From positions 4,280,001 through 4,340,000 of the forward strand of contig CAIIXF020000009.1 in NCBI GenBank assembly GCA_903813345.2: 60,000 nt of DNA. Direction: 5' to 3'. The notes beneath the pieces were generated by a model. The model was not told where the DNA came from. It ran no database searches and was given only the letters and a program-made list of their open reading frames with translations. The translations under genes were made by a program, and so were the position numbers. This document shows, piece by piece, positions 1 to 12,300 of the stretch (the stretch's first letter is position 1; each line of letters begins with the position of its first letter). The stretch comes from Owenia fusiformis. Taxonomy: Eukaryota; Annelida; Polychaeta; Sabellida; Oweniidae.

Positions 1-3000
1 AGTTAATGCATTCCGACCAAAATTTGTATACCTGTAATTTGGGGGGGCGATGTTACATCACATAACTACAACGTTCATATAGAAATATACAATAAGCATG
101 TCTGTATAAAAGCTAAAATTATGAAAACTCATTTCAAAGTCATTCTGTTCATGGAAGCGTCAAGTTATGAAAAACAATGCTAAACACTCAAACAAATCGA
201 CTTGATTACCTTTGAAAACTTCTTGAGAGGAAATGGACAAATGTATTTTTCTAACTCATTAGAGCGTCTGTCTGATTGAAATACTATTTTTTAAATACAA
301 ACATAAATGATTTAATCTTGGTCAGAAGTCTGAACATTGTCCAACAAAATAATAAGAATCTAACATTTAATGATTACAAAAGCATTAATTGCTATATAGT
401 CTTTGTCTTAGTCTTTGTTTTTCTAACGGCGGAAGTGTACCAACATCACCTTGATTACAGAAGAGATCATCTAACAGTCTAAAATTGCTTTTAATTCCCG
501 GGTTTTAATTACATTTTATGTATAGACTTTTTGCCTCTATTCTCATTTTAAACCTGTTTCTGTTTGCTTATTTAACAATTGTGCTAAATTATTCAGTTAG
601 TGTCGAAATCAAAACAATTTTCTACTTTATAGTCCCCTCCTCTTGCACTGACTAAATATTAAAATAAGCCAGTCTGATTGCGAATTTACAAATCCTGTAA
701 AAGTAGCTCCAAACCGCCTTTTAATCAGAGAAAAAAATAAGTTAATTCATCTGATTGCGAAAATACGAATTAATCTGATTATCTGATCCCCATGCTATTT
801 GATTCGTGCATTATCTACAAGTCAGTCGGGCAAGGGTGAAATTATTTCATTTGAAAACAGAAATAAATATCAGAACCCCTCTAGCATAACTATTCGGAAG
901 AAATTCATAAAAAAATAAGGTACACAACTGATGAAGGGTCGCACACAATGCACGCACCCCTGTCCTCCTCCTCGGTGTTTGCCCACACACGACCATATTT
1001 GACAATTTTTCTAAAAGCGTTTTCCCCGGGAATATAGGTGTAGCGGTTGCCAGAAGTCGCACAGCTTGGGAGTCAGGGTATCCTGATCAATGCCTCAACG
1101 CCTGACGGGTCTGATATTTAGAGGGGGTGCAAGAATTATTAGGGCGCGGGGTAAACGTGAAAGTTACATAAATATCCATAGGCGTAGCCAGGAGGGGGGA
1201 GGGGTGCGATTGGTGCGATAACAATAGGCTTTATATATGCTTTAATGTTTTATGTAGCATGATGCTTTTATGTAGGCTATTAATTACAGTTCTTTTTGCA
1301 ATATAAAACTGGTATGTTTATGCAAATTCCGATTGGACTAATATAAAGGGATATTGTTTCATTATGTGGACTTGAGAAAGTCCGACATACTCATTGCTTT
1401 CAACCCAAAACTTAAAATAGGAAGTTATCAAGATTCCAAGAACACGATCGCTACTTAAACAATACGTTTGTAAAATCCCGACTATCGAAATGCAATCAAA
1501 CTTTCGCAATCAGGTGCCTAATTAGTCTTTTGATCTCTAAAGTTTTACGACTGAACGTTTCAATGAACTCGTGAGAAGCAAACGCAATCATCATATAAAC
1601 ATTTTTGAAAAGTCAGTCTCGGAAGAATTTTCCAAGCATTCCCTGCTTCGATGCGTTTTTATTGCAAGGGCCGTTTAGCGCCGATAATATAATCCATTAT
1701 AGGGCATTAGGGTTGTGCTTTATTTGTTTTATTTATATAATGTTATAAATGTGTACGACACTTTAATGAATTATTTTTAGGGTTACAATGCATATTTGAC
1801 TTTTCCCTCTAAACGTTTAAAATTCATCTTTATACTTTTCTTAGTTTGCTTCAATAAAATTTAACATTGGATCCCAGACAGTTATCAAATTCTCAGACAT
1901 TTGATTAATATAGATATTTGTACTTCCGTTGACCAGTGGTGCTGGTGTGACTGAGATTCGAATCTAATATGTTTCATTTTTATGTAAATTGAGAGGAATA
2001 AAATTTTATTTTAAGCGAGTTTTAACAATCTTAGCGCTTGGCGTGCAGCTCAACTTAATACACAATCAAAGGTCAGAATACAGAAATAAGAACATGCCTT
2101 TTATTTGTTATTCAAGCTCCAGCAATATCCCCGTAGGTACGAACATTTTCGGGACGGAATGCGTGACATATTAGTGATTCGCGTGAAAAGTCCGAACGAA
2201 ATGCGTACGTTTTTTTTCGGCGTTCGTATTTTTGCTGTGTAGACGAACTTTTTTAGAAATTTTTCTACAGAAATTTTTTTGCTTGACAATTACCAGGTAA
2301 AATGCGTATTTGCGTGACATTTTCTGTCACGCAAAAATAACTGGCGTGACTTCAAATTCTTCAGCAAATGCGTGAAAAATACGCAAATTGCGGGACAGTT
2401 GACAGGCCTGATGCCTGCATCTGGTTTTCCCACCTTTGGGAGGGAGCCAATATACACATAGATTACTTACTGGCCATGGACGGGGGGGGGGCACAGAAAC
2501 GAACATTCTGGGGTCATAAGGGATACTTGGGGAAGAGGGAGGGGTGGTGATGAATAGTGAAGTCCGGGAGTGAAGTTAAGGGGTACTGAAATCTTTCTTT
2601 TGATATTTAGTGCTTGAATGGAGACTTGTTTCCACTCCCCGCATTCTAGTAGAATTTAAATATTTGATCCAAAGGAGTTATTTTAAATCAAACTTGCATT
2701 CCGATTAATTAACACTCCAATGATTGTACCGCTTAACTTCACTATTGTCTAAGATAATTATAATGAATTCACGGGACACTATAGTATATAGTATATTTAA
2801 ACTTTAGTGGTTGGATGGAGACTTGTTTCCCCACCCGGTACACTAGTAAATTTGTAAATTTTAAATATTTGATTTAGGGAGGTATTTGCAATCCAACTCT
2901 GATGATGCAAGACTAGTCAACCAAGACTAAATTATGAACTTATTATCATTTAGACTATTGAGTTCATTAAATTATAATTCCATAGATATCATATTTAATC

Positions 3001-4200
3001 CTGTCAACACAATAATGGTATTAATTGGCATGATATGTAGTCAGAGACGGTTTAAAAAGTTGTTTAGATTAATGATAGTATTAGGAAAAATCCTAACTCA
3101 AAGTTTTTGTTCTCTCGCAATCCAGAGCAAACCACTCGCCGGGCAAGCATTCTTTAAAAACGTGAAGTTTTCACCATGTTGAACAGTATTGAAAATTGTC
3201 CAATTTGAACCATCGCCTTGTATATTTCTGTAACTGCCCCCCCCCCCCCCTTGACACTCGAGTGTAAGAATCCTTTCCACACTGTCAATGGTTTTACAAA
3301 ATAGTTCATGTCAGGAAGGGGGAGGGGTGAGTGTAGAGAACAATCACTGACTGCGATTTGTATGATTGAACATTTTACACTTATCATAAATTCGTAAAGA
3401 ATAGTTTTAAAATAAACAGCTTGTTTTATTTTATGATTGGAGTGATGTATGCATAGAAGAATGACACTGGTTTTGAAATATCTTAATTATCCCATTGAAT
3501 GAAGCCATCCGTCCCTCTGTCCATTCTTAACTCATACTGGTGGACTGATTTGATTTAAAGGAGAAGTCTCGGTGTAGAACGTGTACACACTAATGGGAAC
3601 GAATTTTACTCATTTCTATTTAGGATTCGTTCATATACTAGCGGGGCTTTAGAGCATTTACAAACGCACGAATTGTATTGTTTTAAGGCAACTTTTATGA
3701 CATATAATGTATTTAAAGCTGATTAATTTTAGATTATATTCGGTTCAATTTTACAAATAATGAATAGTATTACAGTATATCGAAAAATATACAATGATTT
3801 ACATTAAATTGCGCAGACTGCAAGCAATGTACATGGTTGGCGAATTTGCATGCGCGTTCTTGATAATAAGAATTAAAGGTTGAACTTAAAAATCAAACAT
3901 TTTCTTTTTTAAACATAATAAATCTTTAAATCAAGAAAATAAAAATAAGATTGATGATTGAACTTTTCATAGTCAACTGCGACTGTGTCGACGCATGTTT
4001 ATTTACTTAGCTAATTAGATATGTAAAATTGTTAATGGCTGCAACGGATAATACGTACATGTAAGCTGTTCGGATAAGACATTTCTATATGATTAATAAC
4101 AAATGTTATTCAGCAGAATGTTATTCAGCAGTAACAGATCTTATTAGTTATTATTCAATTTGGATAATAAATCTATTATCTCGTCGTATTGATGTTTATT
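1..4200. other. Intergenic, no gene recognised
   Basis: No open frame here looks coding: the frames are short, lack family motifs and are not bounded by matched splice sites. The stretch holds homopolymer runs (a C run near 3235-3250), a fragment near 1180-1205 that looks like dispersed repeat debris, and a local direct duplication described separately. Nothing functional is claimed. Confidence 0.6.
2600..2905. repeat. Local direct duplication, two diverged copies
   Basis: Two similar segments lie about 190 bases apart, at about 2608-2710 and 2800-2905. Both carry the string TGGAGACTTGTTTCC followed by a similar C-rich patch and then TTTAAATATTTGAT. They are too diverged to be recent and neither encodes protein. 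Confidence 0.55.
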
Positions 4201-5520
4201 ATATAGTGTTTCTCGTTGTGATGACACTTTAGTGCAACCTGTGATCAACTATGGCTGTTCATTGATAGGTAATAATGAGCACAAGTGTATAAATGCAGTC
4301 CAAAATAAGGCATCAAAATTCTTTCTTGGTGTCGGTGTCGAAACAAACAACGAAGCAGCTCGAGCTGACCTTGGATGGGACTTACCACTTCACAAACAAC
4401 AGATAGAGAGTGCACGTCTTTTTATACGCCTGCAAAATTTGGACAAAGATAGGTTAAACTCAAAAATACATCATTGGTCCTTAGGACGTAAAAATAGTTG
4501 GGACTACAGAGTCTGCAAGTTCTTAGAGGCATCAGGCCAAGGGAATATAACTCAAATGGAAAACTTAAATGCTAAAGCTATTTTAGAAGAGGTCAAGCTT
4601 TATCAACAATCTCAAGATCCCTTTCTAAAAAACATTTGGAATGACAAAAACAATGAAGTGAATGGTAATAAATTAAGAACTTTCAGGCAATTTAAGTATG
4701 GAGTAGTAGCAGAAAGTTATGTAACTTGTTTCATCCCAAGACACCATCGAAGTGCATTGGCTAAACTGAGAACTGGGACGCTACAACTCCGTATAGAAAC
4801 TGGTAGATATGATGGTACTCCTCTGGACCAGAGAACTTGCAAACTCTGTGATTTGGATGAAGTTGAAAATGAAATTCATTTTCTGATAAAATGTCCACAC
4901 TATAAGCTCCTAAGGGATACCTTCTATAGAGAGATTGTGCAAGAGCAATTGCCTTATATAGACTTGAGTAATGCAAATTCACTTTTGACATTTATTAGCC
5001 TAATGCTTGCCAAGAAGATTCAAAAACCTCTAGCAGCTCTTATTCATAATATGTATTCAAAAAGGCAATTTGACTATGGCAGATTATAGGAGTTACATTT
5101 GTGAAGTCCAGACTTGGTTAAAACTGATACTTTTTTAGAATTAAAGATATAACTGGGCAGCAGGTGTGTGTCCCCAATCTGTTATAGTCATTTTCCAGCA
5201 CTTGACTACAAAATTTATTGTATCAATACAGTTTATTTATGCATGCATATTCATTTATTGTGATAATGGCCATTAATAGAAAATATTTGTCAAAGCATTT
5301 AAAGATGGCAGCACTTGAGTACTACTCTATCTAAGAGTGCTCTATTAAGTCAACTTACTCTAGTCAATATTCAATTACAATTAGATATACATTTAATGGT
5401 GTCTCCTAAGCCGATGCCGGCTGGTGGGTTTTTTAAAAAAAGTATTTATTATATGATATTGAATGTAGTTTTTAAACCTGTGACACAGAAATAAAATATT
5501 TTAAACTTAAACTAAACTAT
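4200..5520 (+). mobile_element. 5'-truncated LINE (non-LTR retrotransposon), C-terminal part of ORF2
   Basis: An open frame at 4232-5089 (285 residues) ends a LINE polyprotein downstream of the reverse transcriptase. It starts with a QPVINYG motif, typical of the thumb region after the RT of many LINEs. Near residues 205-225 it has a Cys-x2-Cys, Asn-x-IHFL, Cys-Pro-His-Tyr cluster, the CCHC-type motif common at LINE ORF2 C-termini. The endonuclease and RT catalytic parts are absent, so this copy was truncated at its 5' end during insertion. A roughly 430-base 3' untranslated tail follows, with a small GC-rich hairpin near 5410-5430 and an A/T-rich end near 5500. The frame is intact, so the insertion is fairly young. 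The exact clade cannot be assigned from this part. Confidence 0.88.
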
Positions 5521-5924
5521 TCAATTTCAGGTCACAATGATTTCAATGGGATTTTGCGATACTTACTATCTTTTAAAGTGTATAACTTAAGTTCTAGAAA
5601 CGTTTTTACTTTTATTACGATTTTAGTTTTATTTGAAAGATAATATATTATTCTTTGACTGAAAAATTGATTGTGAAAAAAAAATGTGACAGAAAATCAC
5701 AAAGTATAAAAAATGTACACCCTCTAGGTCATGTTGACCTCGATTTGACTTTTGTTGAACTTCTTTTTTAAACAATATTTTTCTGAAGAGATAGTTGAAT
5801 ACGTTTTACAATACCAGCAATATTAAAATCAGACAAGTAATAGAAATCACAGAGGTGGTGGGATGGGTCAAAATGACCCCTCCCCTTCCGACTTAGTGTT
5901 AATAAAAGACATTAGAGTTATATC

Positions 5925-6310
5925 AGATTGGAAATGATAGTATCATTTACGTTTCATCAAGGATATCTATTCTTGGCAAGTGACGTAACGTAAATCAATT
6001 TTACATTTTACCAACCAAGAGGTTATACAATTAAATGTAGAATGTAATGAACAAAGTGACTTATTAATACTGATTCATTGAAACAAATATATTCACATAT
6101 GTTTCAGGAAAAATCGTGTGTCGTCATCTGAGACGAATTTGAAAGACGAGGAAGAGGTCAAAAATACGTAGGCAATGACAATATGACAAAGATGACGAAA
6201 TAAATTTTCGGATGCATACAACAGATAACAATTTATAATAAATGAAGAAGTTATTTAGAAGACATGAATCATAAAGAAACTTCTTTGTTTGTCCTCTTTG
6301 TCATATTTTG
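5925..6310 (+). pseudogene. Orphan last exon of a paralogue of the EGF membrane-protein gene
   Basis: This block resembles 17880-18310, which covers the end of the last intron, the last exon and the 3' UTR of the EGF gene. The copied exon is 6108-6171: a TTTCAG acceptor, then codons for [18 protein letters not shown] nearly identical to the downstream gene. A G-to-T change relative to the downstream copy makes a TAG at 6169-6171, six codons before the stop used at 18157-18159. An AATAAA lies at 6237-6242. No copy of the preceding transmembrane exon was found between here and position 1. This is either a partial duplication or the 3' end of a tandem paralogue whose other exons are displaced, decayed or outside the window. 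Confidence 0.72.
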
Positions 6311-9300
6311 AACTGGAGCAAAAGGTTGAACAGAAACTTTGATTTGAATGTCTAAATCAGTGATACCTATACTTTTAATAATTTGTGGACATCAGTATTG
6401 ACAATAAACGCAATTGCAATTTAGTATAGTCTAAAAGAATGACGATTCGATAGAAAATATGGCGTTTGACTATTGCTTTCCAGATAAAATCATAATTTAT
6501 ACATTGTGGCTAGTCGAAATGTTTTGAATCAGCCTTTGACATGTTATGTAACAAATGTTCACATGTCCATTATAGAAAATTGGCTTATTGCAAAAATATA
6601 ACTGGTAAGTGATGTCAGAGTTTGTAAAAAAAATAAACGTTGTGTCTTAAAATCCTGCATACATACTCAATATATATGATATGACAATATAGGAAAGTTT
6701 TAGCATTTTCATTCATGTTATGGCGAACATATTTGAACATTTCGAAAACTAAATCATATATTAGTCACAGTTCGATTCCAATATATAACATTTGAATTGA
6801 GAACGGTAACAAATGGATTGATATTGTTCTATCATAATTCACGCCTTTATCATAATGATATTTTTACACAGATGACACTGGCCAGCCAGATTTCCTGTGT
6901 ATCCATTGCTTGGATAAACATTCCTCATTAAGTGAATCAATTTACCACACCTTTATATGACACCCTCGAAGAAGAATTGAAAATTGATAGATTGGATATA
7001 ACTCCATCAACTGGAAAATGTATTACAGTAGGAAACACGTTGGTGCCATCCCTCATACCGTAACTTTGAAAAATAGGTCTACATCATATAATGATGGCGT
7101 TGAACACGTTGAAATAAGGTATTAAATTCATTGGAGAGAATAATAACAATGTGAATATACAAATAAAGCAGTTGCAATGACTATACAAAATGTTCCATTG
7201 GTCTAATTTATATTTAATTATCATTAATTGCACGACTCCTGCCATATACTGACTGTAAAAAATACTTCCTCTATTTAAGTTTTGACCTCCCTCCATCTGT
7301 CAAAATCAGAATAACCATTTTGACATTTTCTATAAATGGCGTATTCAACAGATGAGATCTTTTTAGTTTTTTGGGGAGTTTTGGTTCAAACTTTTTCACT
7401 GACAAAGGACATACTTGGGTATGATGGCATGATAGCAAGACATGGCCACAAATCTTAATTTTCTCTAAAAGACAGACCATCTGAATGGGAAAACGCATAT
7501 TAAAACATTAAGTTGTGTCATCCCACAACATTTGTACTATCATATGTTATCGTATTCGGGGATTCCCAAATATATTATATCCAATCCAATTGCAGGATGT
7601 GATCACGTCAACGATCACGAGCTCGTACTTTCTCAGTGCCACGCATGCGCAAAGTAAAAATTTGAAATCGTGGAAATGGAATTTATTTCGGTTTAAAACA
7701 TCAGTTCAACATCATCATTTCATAACTACGGCTACTATTGAAGTTACTCGATCCAAACTTGTAGAGAATAAAACAACAACGAACACTGAGGGATTCATTT
7801 CAATGGTAAATGAGGCCTGTTTATTAAGTTGGTTATCGAACGTGCCAATACGAAAAGTCATCTTTTGGGAAAGCTCTCCCCTAACCATCATTTTGACCCC
7901 CTCCCCCGACCATCACTTGTGGGAGAATATGAAGAGCAAAAATCTAACGAGACATCTATCAATCTTCACTGTACAAATTATAATTATAAACATTATATGC
8001 AATATAATGCGTTTTATTGTTTCAATTGCCGAAGGGAGTCTTATGTTTACACAAATGGGGGTTTAGTGCAAAGTAGGCATTCCCCAATGTGTTTTAGTTT
8101 GAATTGATCAATCCCCTTTTGGATTTATTGGTACATTTGTCACATGACACACCACAATACATTTTATTCATTTTAAATTCCCAACCGGGAAAGACACATT
8201 GATAGGGAGGTAGGATTATTTTATTTTATTTCCCTCCCTCCTCTCTGTATTCCAGACTTAATTTTTTTATCATACTTTTAATTGTACTAATATGCAAAGA
8301 ACGTGAGTATGCACTTAATCAAGCTTATTAGGTTTTTATATTAGGTGATCCTACTAATTAGCTAGATTATTGTCGTATCTTATTAAGCTAATCTAGCTTA
8401 TTAAGCTTATTAAGCTAATTATGCTTATCTAGTTTATTACGCTAATCAAGTGCTCAACTTAAGACACCCCGATGGCCAAATTAATATAAACTTAGAAATT
8501 GGTAGGATGATTTAAAATTACGCCGTTCTCGTATCATTGAATTAAATAATTAGTTGTGTTTCGTTTATTTTGCGTATATTCATAATGGGAATTCCTATAT
8601 TGCCCAAGTCCCCGCCGAGGTCTTTGTCATGACCTGTGCAAGACAATCAATATATCAACTCAATGAGTAAATTCCTTCCCCCTTTCGGAAACCAACGTAG
8701 CTAGGGTATAATGACAGATTTAAGATGATATGCTATGCAGGCAACGATGTTTCTAAACAAAATCAAATTTTTCAAAATTTGCAATAAATCGAAATAGTAA
8801 AAATGACCCTATAATTATAGTAACCATTGGCATGATTTAGAGGACTTATCTAGTAAATGATGGTTCCTAATTTGGAGGGTTCGATCTGGATCTCCAAAAT
8901 CGCCGCGAATTATCCAGGTGATCTATAATTATTCGGAAGTGTATAAAGAGCTTTCCAACTGGATTTGTAACAAGTGACATACGACATATAATTGCTGTGT
9001 TTGAATAACATTACAATCAAGCATAATAAATAAAAATCTACAGATGCCTAGAAACTGTTATTTTCTACTTGAACGAGACAAACATTGACCTAACAATAGT
9101 TAGCCCCTCTAAGTACATATACTAATAAATGACAATAGAAATAGAGGCGGGTCTAATTTTAAACAAAACATCAACAAGTAAACTCTCGAACTTCAGATAA
9201 TGTGAAATGGTATTTGATAACTAAAAGTACGGAAAACGGAAAATTATTGCGTAATTGTGACATTCGTATACATTTTTTATACTTTGGCGATAGCTTCATT

Positions 9301-9399
9301 ATTATCGTTTGTCTGCGTTTGAATCACTTAGTGCGTGGCGTACGTTTGCGTGCAGTTACAATTTTAGTGTCTTCGTATACGATAGGACATGGTCTTACA
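6310..9399. other. Intergenic, no gene recognised
   Basis: The region is AT-rich with no open frame that resembles a known family. An 8330-8460 patch is low-complexity DNA built from repeated TTAAGC/GCTAAT/AGCTTA words. A 183-residue open frame at 7515-8066 has random-looking composition and is not accepted as a gene. The promoter of the gene starting at 9400 should lie near the right edge, but no clear core element is visible. Confidence 0.55.
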
Positions 9400-12300
9400 A
9401 TGTGGAGAACTAAGCATTCACTGTTAATTTTGTGGTCTCTGATCAATTTACAATCAGGTACAGCATATTTTTATATTTTTGTTAATTGTATCAATCGTTA
9501 ATCGTATTCTATCTAAATCTTAGTGCCTTTTTATTTTTGACATAAAAATTCGTATCAATGCAGCCACATTACCTCATCAAATATTATGACTTCAATATGC
9601 GGTTTGGGCATGCGTGTATTTCAGAGCAATTCTAATGCGCATTACAAATTTAAAAACAAAAGCATTTTGTAGAAACTGACGCCGAGATAAAGAGAGTTTC
9701 CATTGTCAATATAGAGATTCCGCAACTCACTTATAGAGCGTTTGTTATTCCCATATAACGTATACTAATGAGCTAATCTATGAAGCGTTTGATTACGTCA
9801 TTATCTATTGCGCAACGTCCTAAAGTGTGATATTCTTATAAACCGTGGTCTATACGTAAGAATATCACACGTATAGAGGTGCGCAATAATTGATGACGTA
9901 ATCAAACGCTTCATAAGTTATACATTAAACGGGGATAATAAGCATACTATAAGTGAGTTGCAAAATCTATCTAATGGTTAAGAGGTTGTAATTATAATAT
10001 TATACAAAATAATACTGTCGGTTAAAGGAGTGGTATCGATATGGAGAACTTTTTGAACACACGTTTCTCTTAAACCAGTCATAAAAATCTAACAATTTTA
10101 CACATCGTCAATTTAATGGTTATCTTTTGAATGGTAACAATATAATTTGAAATATATATATATATACTGTCATCTATATTGTTTTAGAAAATACATCAAA
10201 CACTTGTTTTGTTCTTGGTATCATGTTTCCAGAGTGAAATGAAACATCTTTCCGAACCTCATTGGAACAAAACGACATAAACACAACATGTTTAGGTACA
10301 ATTGTAATTGTGCAAAGGAAATTTTGGTTGATTTTAAAAAAAGTATCTTGTTAATGAAATAAAAGGTTTATCTTGATTTTTATCTATTTTGGGGGGATTT
10401 TTTGTTTTAATTTTTTGAATACTTTTTTAAAATCAACCAAAAATCCTTTGTATAACTAAATATTGAGAGGTCTAAAACATGTTGTATATGCTATTTTGTT
10501 CAAACAAGGTTCGGAAAGACATTTTATTTCATTCTCAAAAATTGGTAGAAAGGAGCAAAAACAATTGCACTAAAAAACAAAAAATGTTAACAAAAACAGT
10601 TATATACAGGGTGTCCGGAAAGTAAAGATACAAATGCTCTAATTTCAATAGATTTACCTGTTGTGAGATGAAATTACTACAGATTGTAGAATGACATTAT
10701 AACAATTTATCCTGCAAATATCAAGAAAAATTGTTTCAAAATGAAAAAGTTATGGTCGCTATGGTAACAGTAGTCCTGGGTATGTGGAGCAGCGTCACAA
10801 TTATGTTTTATAATTCTTTTCTCCTGCGCATATCATCTTGACACTCCATCATCTGTTGCTATTATACATCAAATTATGTACCAAGTACAACAGCAAAATA
10901 AGTAGTACTGTAATATCATTTGGTCATTTGACATTACTAATGTTATCCAGTATTATATATTTCCCAACATTATCTAAACATTCGTGGTGTATCTTGACCA
11001 GAGATTCAAACACCTGACAAAACCGCTGTTGTCCATCTCTCAGATTACTGATAAAATTGGCTTCAAGCAGAGTCTCATTTTCATGCTGAACTTCTAACTA
11101 ATATTGCTTTAAGATATTCATTAGTGTAGAAGTCCAACAGGACATTATCAGGGTAATATGGGTCATTGTACAAAAAGGTTTAATGTCAAGACATTCAATT
11201 GTACGATTTGTTTTCTTTGGTAAATGTGAATCGGTGCATTGGGGAGGTGAACTATCGACATTCCTATTAATCCAGGGACCTTTTTTCTGAGCACCTATAT
11301 AATTTTTCTTTGATTATACCGGTGACATTACATAGTTCTGATATGTATCAATGATATCATTATACTAAAGAAAATACTATGGCAGCAAGAATACAATATT
11401 AAACATAACAAAACATTGATAGGAAATACAATAATAAACACTGTTTCAAATGGTTAAATTTTAGCAATTTATGACAATTTAGCGATATCATGGAACTGCT
11501 CCGCATACCCCTGACCACCGTAACCATGACAATCGTAACTTTAACACGTTTAGACTATATGTTATAAAAGTTGGTAGATGTATTGTAAGATAGTTCCTTT
11601 ACAATCTGTAGCAATTTCATTACAAAAAAACTAAATCTCTTAAAATTAGAGTGTTTGTATCTTTACTTTCCGGACACCCTGTAAAATATTTCTCAATATA
11701 ATAATTTTCGCATTAAATTGTTGTCAATCAGTCAACATTACATAAAATAACGTGTTTTTTACAGAATGTTTTCAATGCTTGGTTTAAGAGAAAAACATTG
11801 TTGAATTCCGTTCTCCATATCGATACCACTCCTTTGTAACTGTTTTAGGATATGGTTCACATTTCAATGGAGCAACAATTAGCTGGAAAGTAAAAAATAT
11901 ACAAAACAACGAGGTGAATAACATTTATTAGACATTCTATTATGTTTTTATCGAAACCTTTCTGTGTTGTGAATAGTTTGTCATTACTTTTGGGCATTTT
12001 AGTTAAATGATAGGGCGGCAATTTTGGACTGTCTATTTTATTCTATACCAGGGTCCCATATCGTTAACTCCGTTTGTTGTTGATATGTAATATGCACTTA
12101 TTATTTAGTATATTATAAAATTGTCATTTTAAAAGTCAACAAAGAGGTTATTCAAACTTGCAAATTACTTGCAATATCCTCAATTATGCCTTGCAATGTA
12201 TCGTCGTCGTAATTTTCCTTGAATCTTGACTTTAAGAATATCCAACGGTTCATCGAGTCCAACGTTATCAAATTCAATAATATCAATTCAATAATAACAG

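Noticed and set aside
7515-8066. Open frame of 183 codons on the plus strand
   Set aside because: Composition is random, no motif or splice context supports it, and the overlapping frame is also open by chance.
9202-9399. Extension of the first EGF-gene exon to an upstream ATG
   Set aside because: The frame is open, but the ATG at 9400 gives a clean signal peptide while the longer version would bury it.
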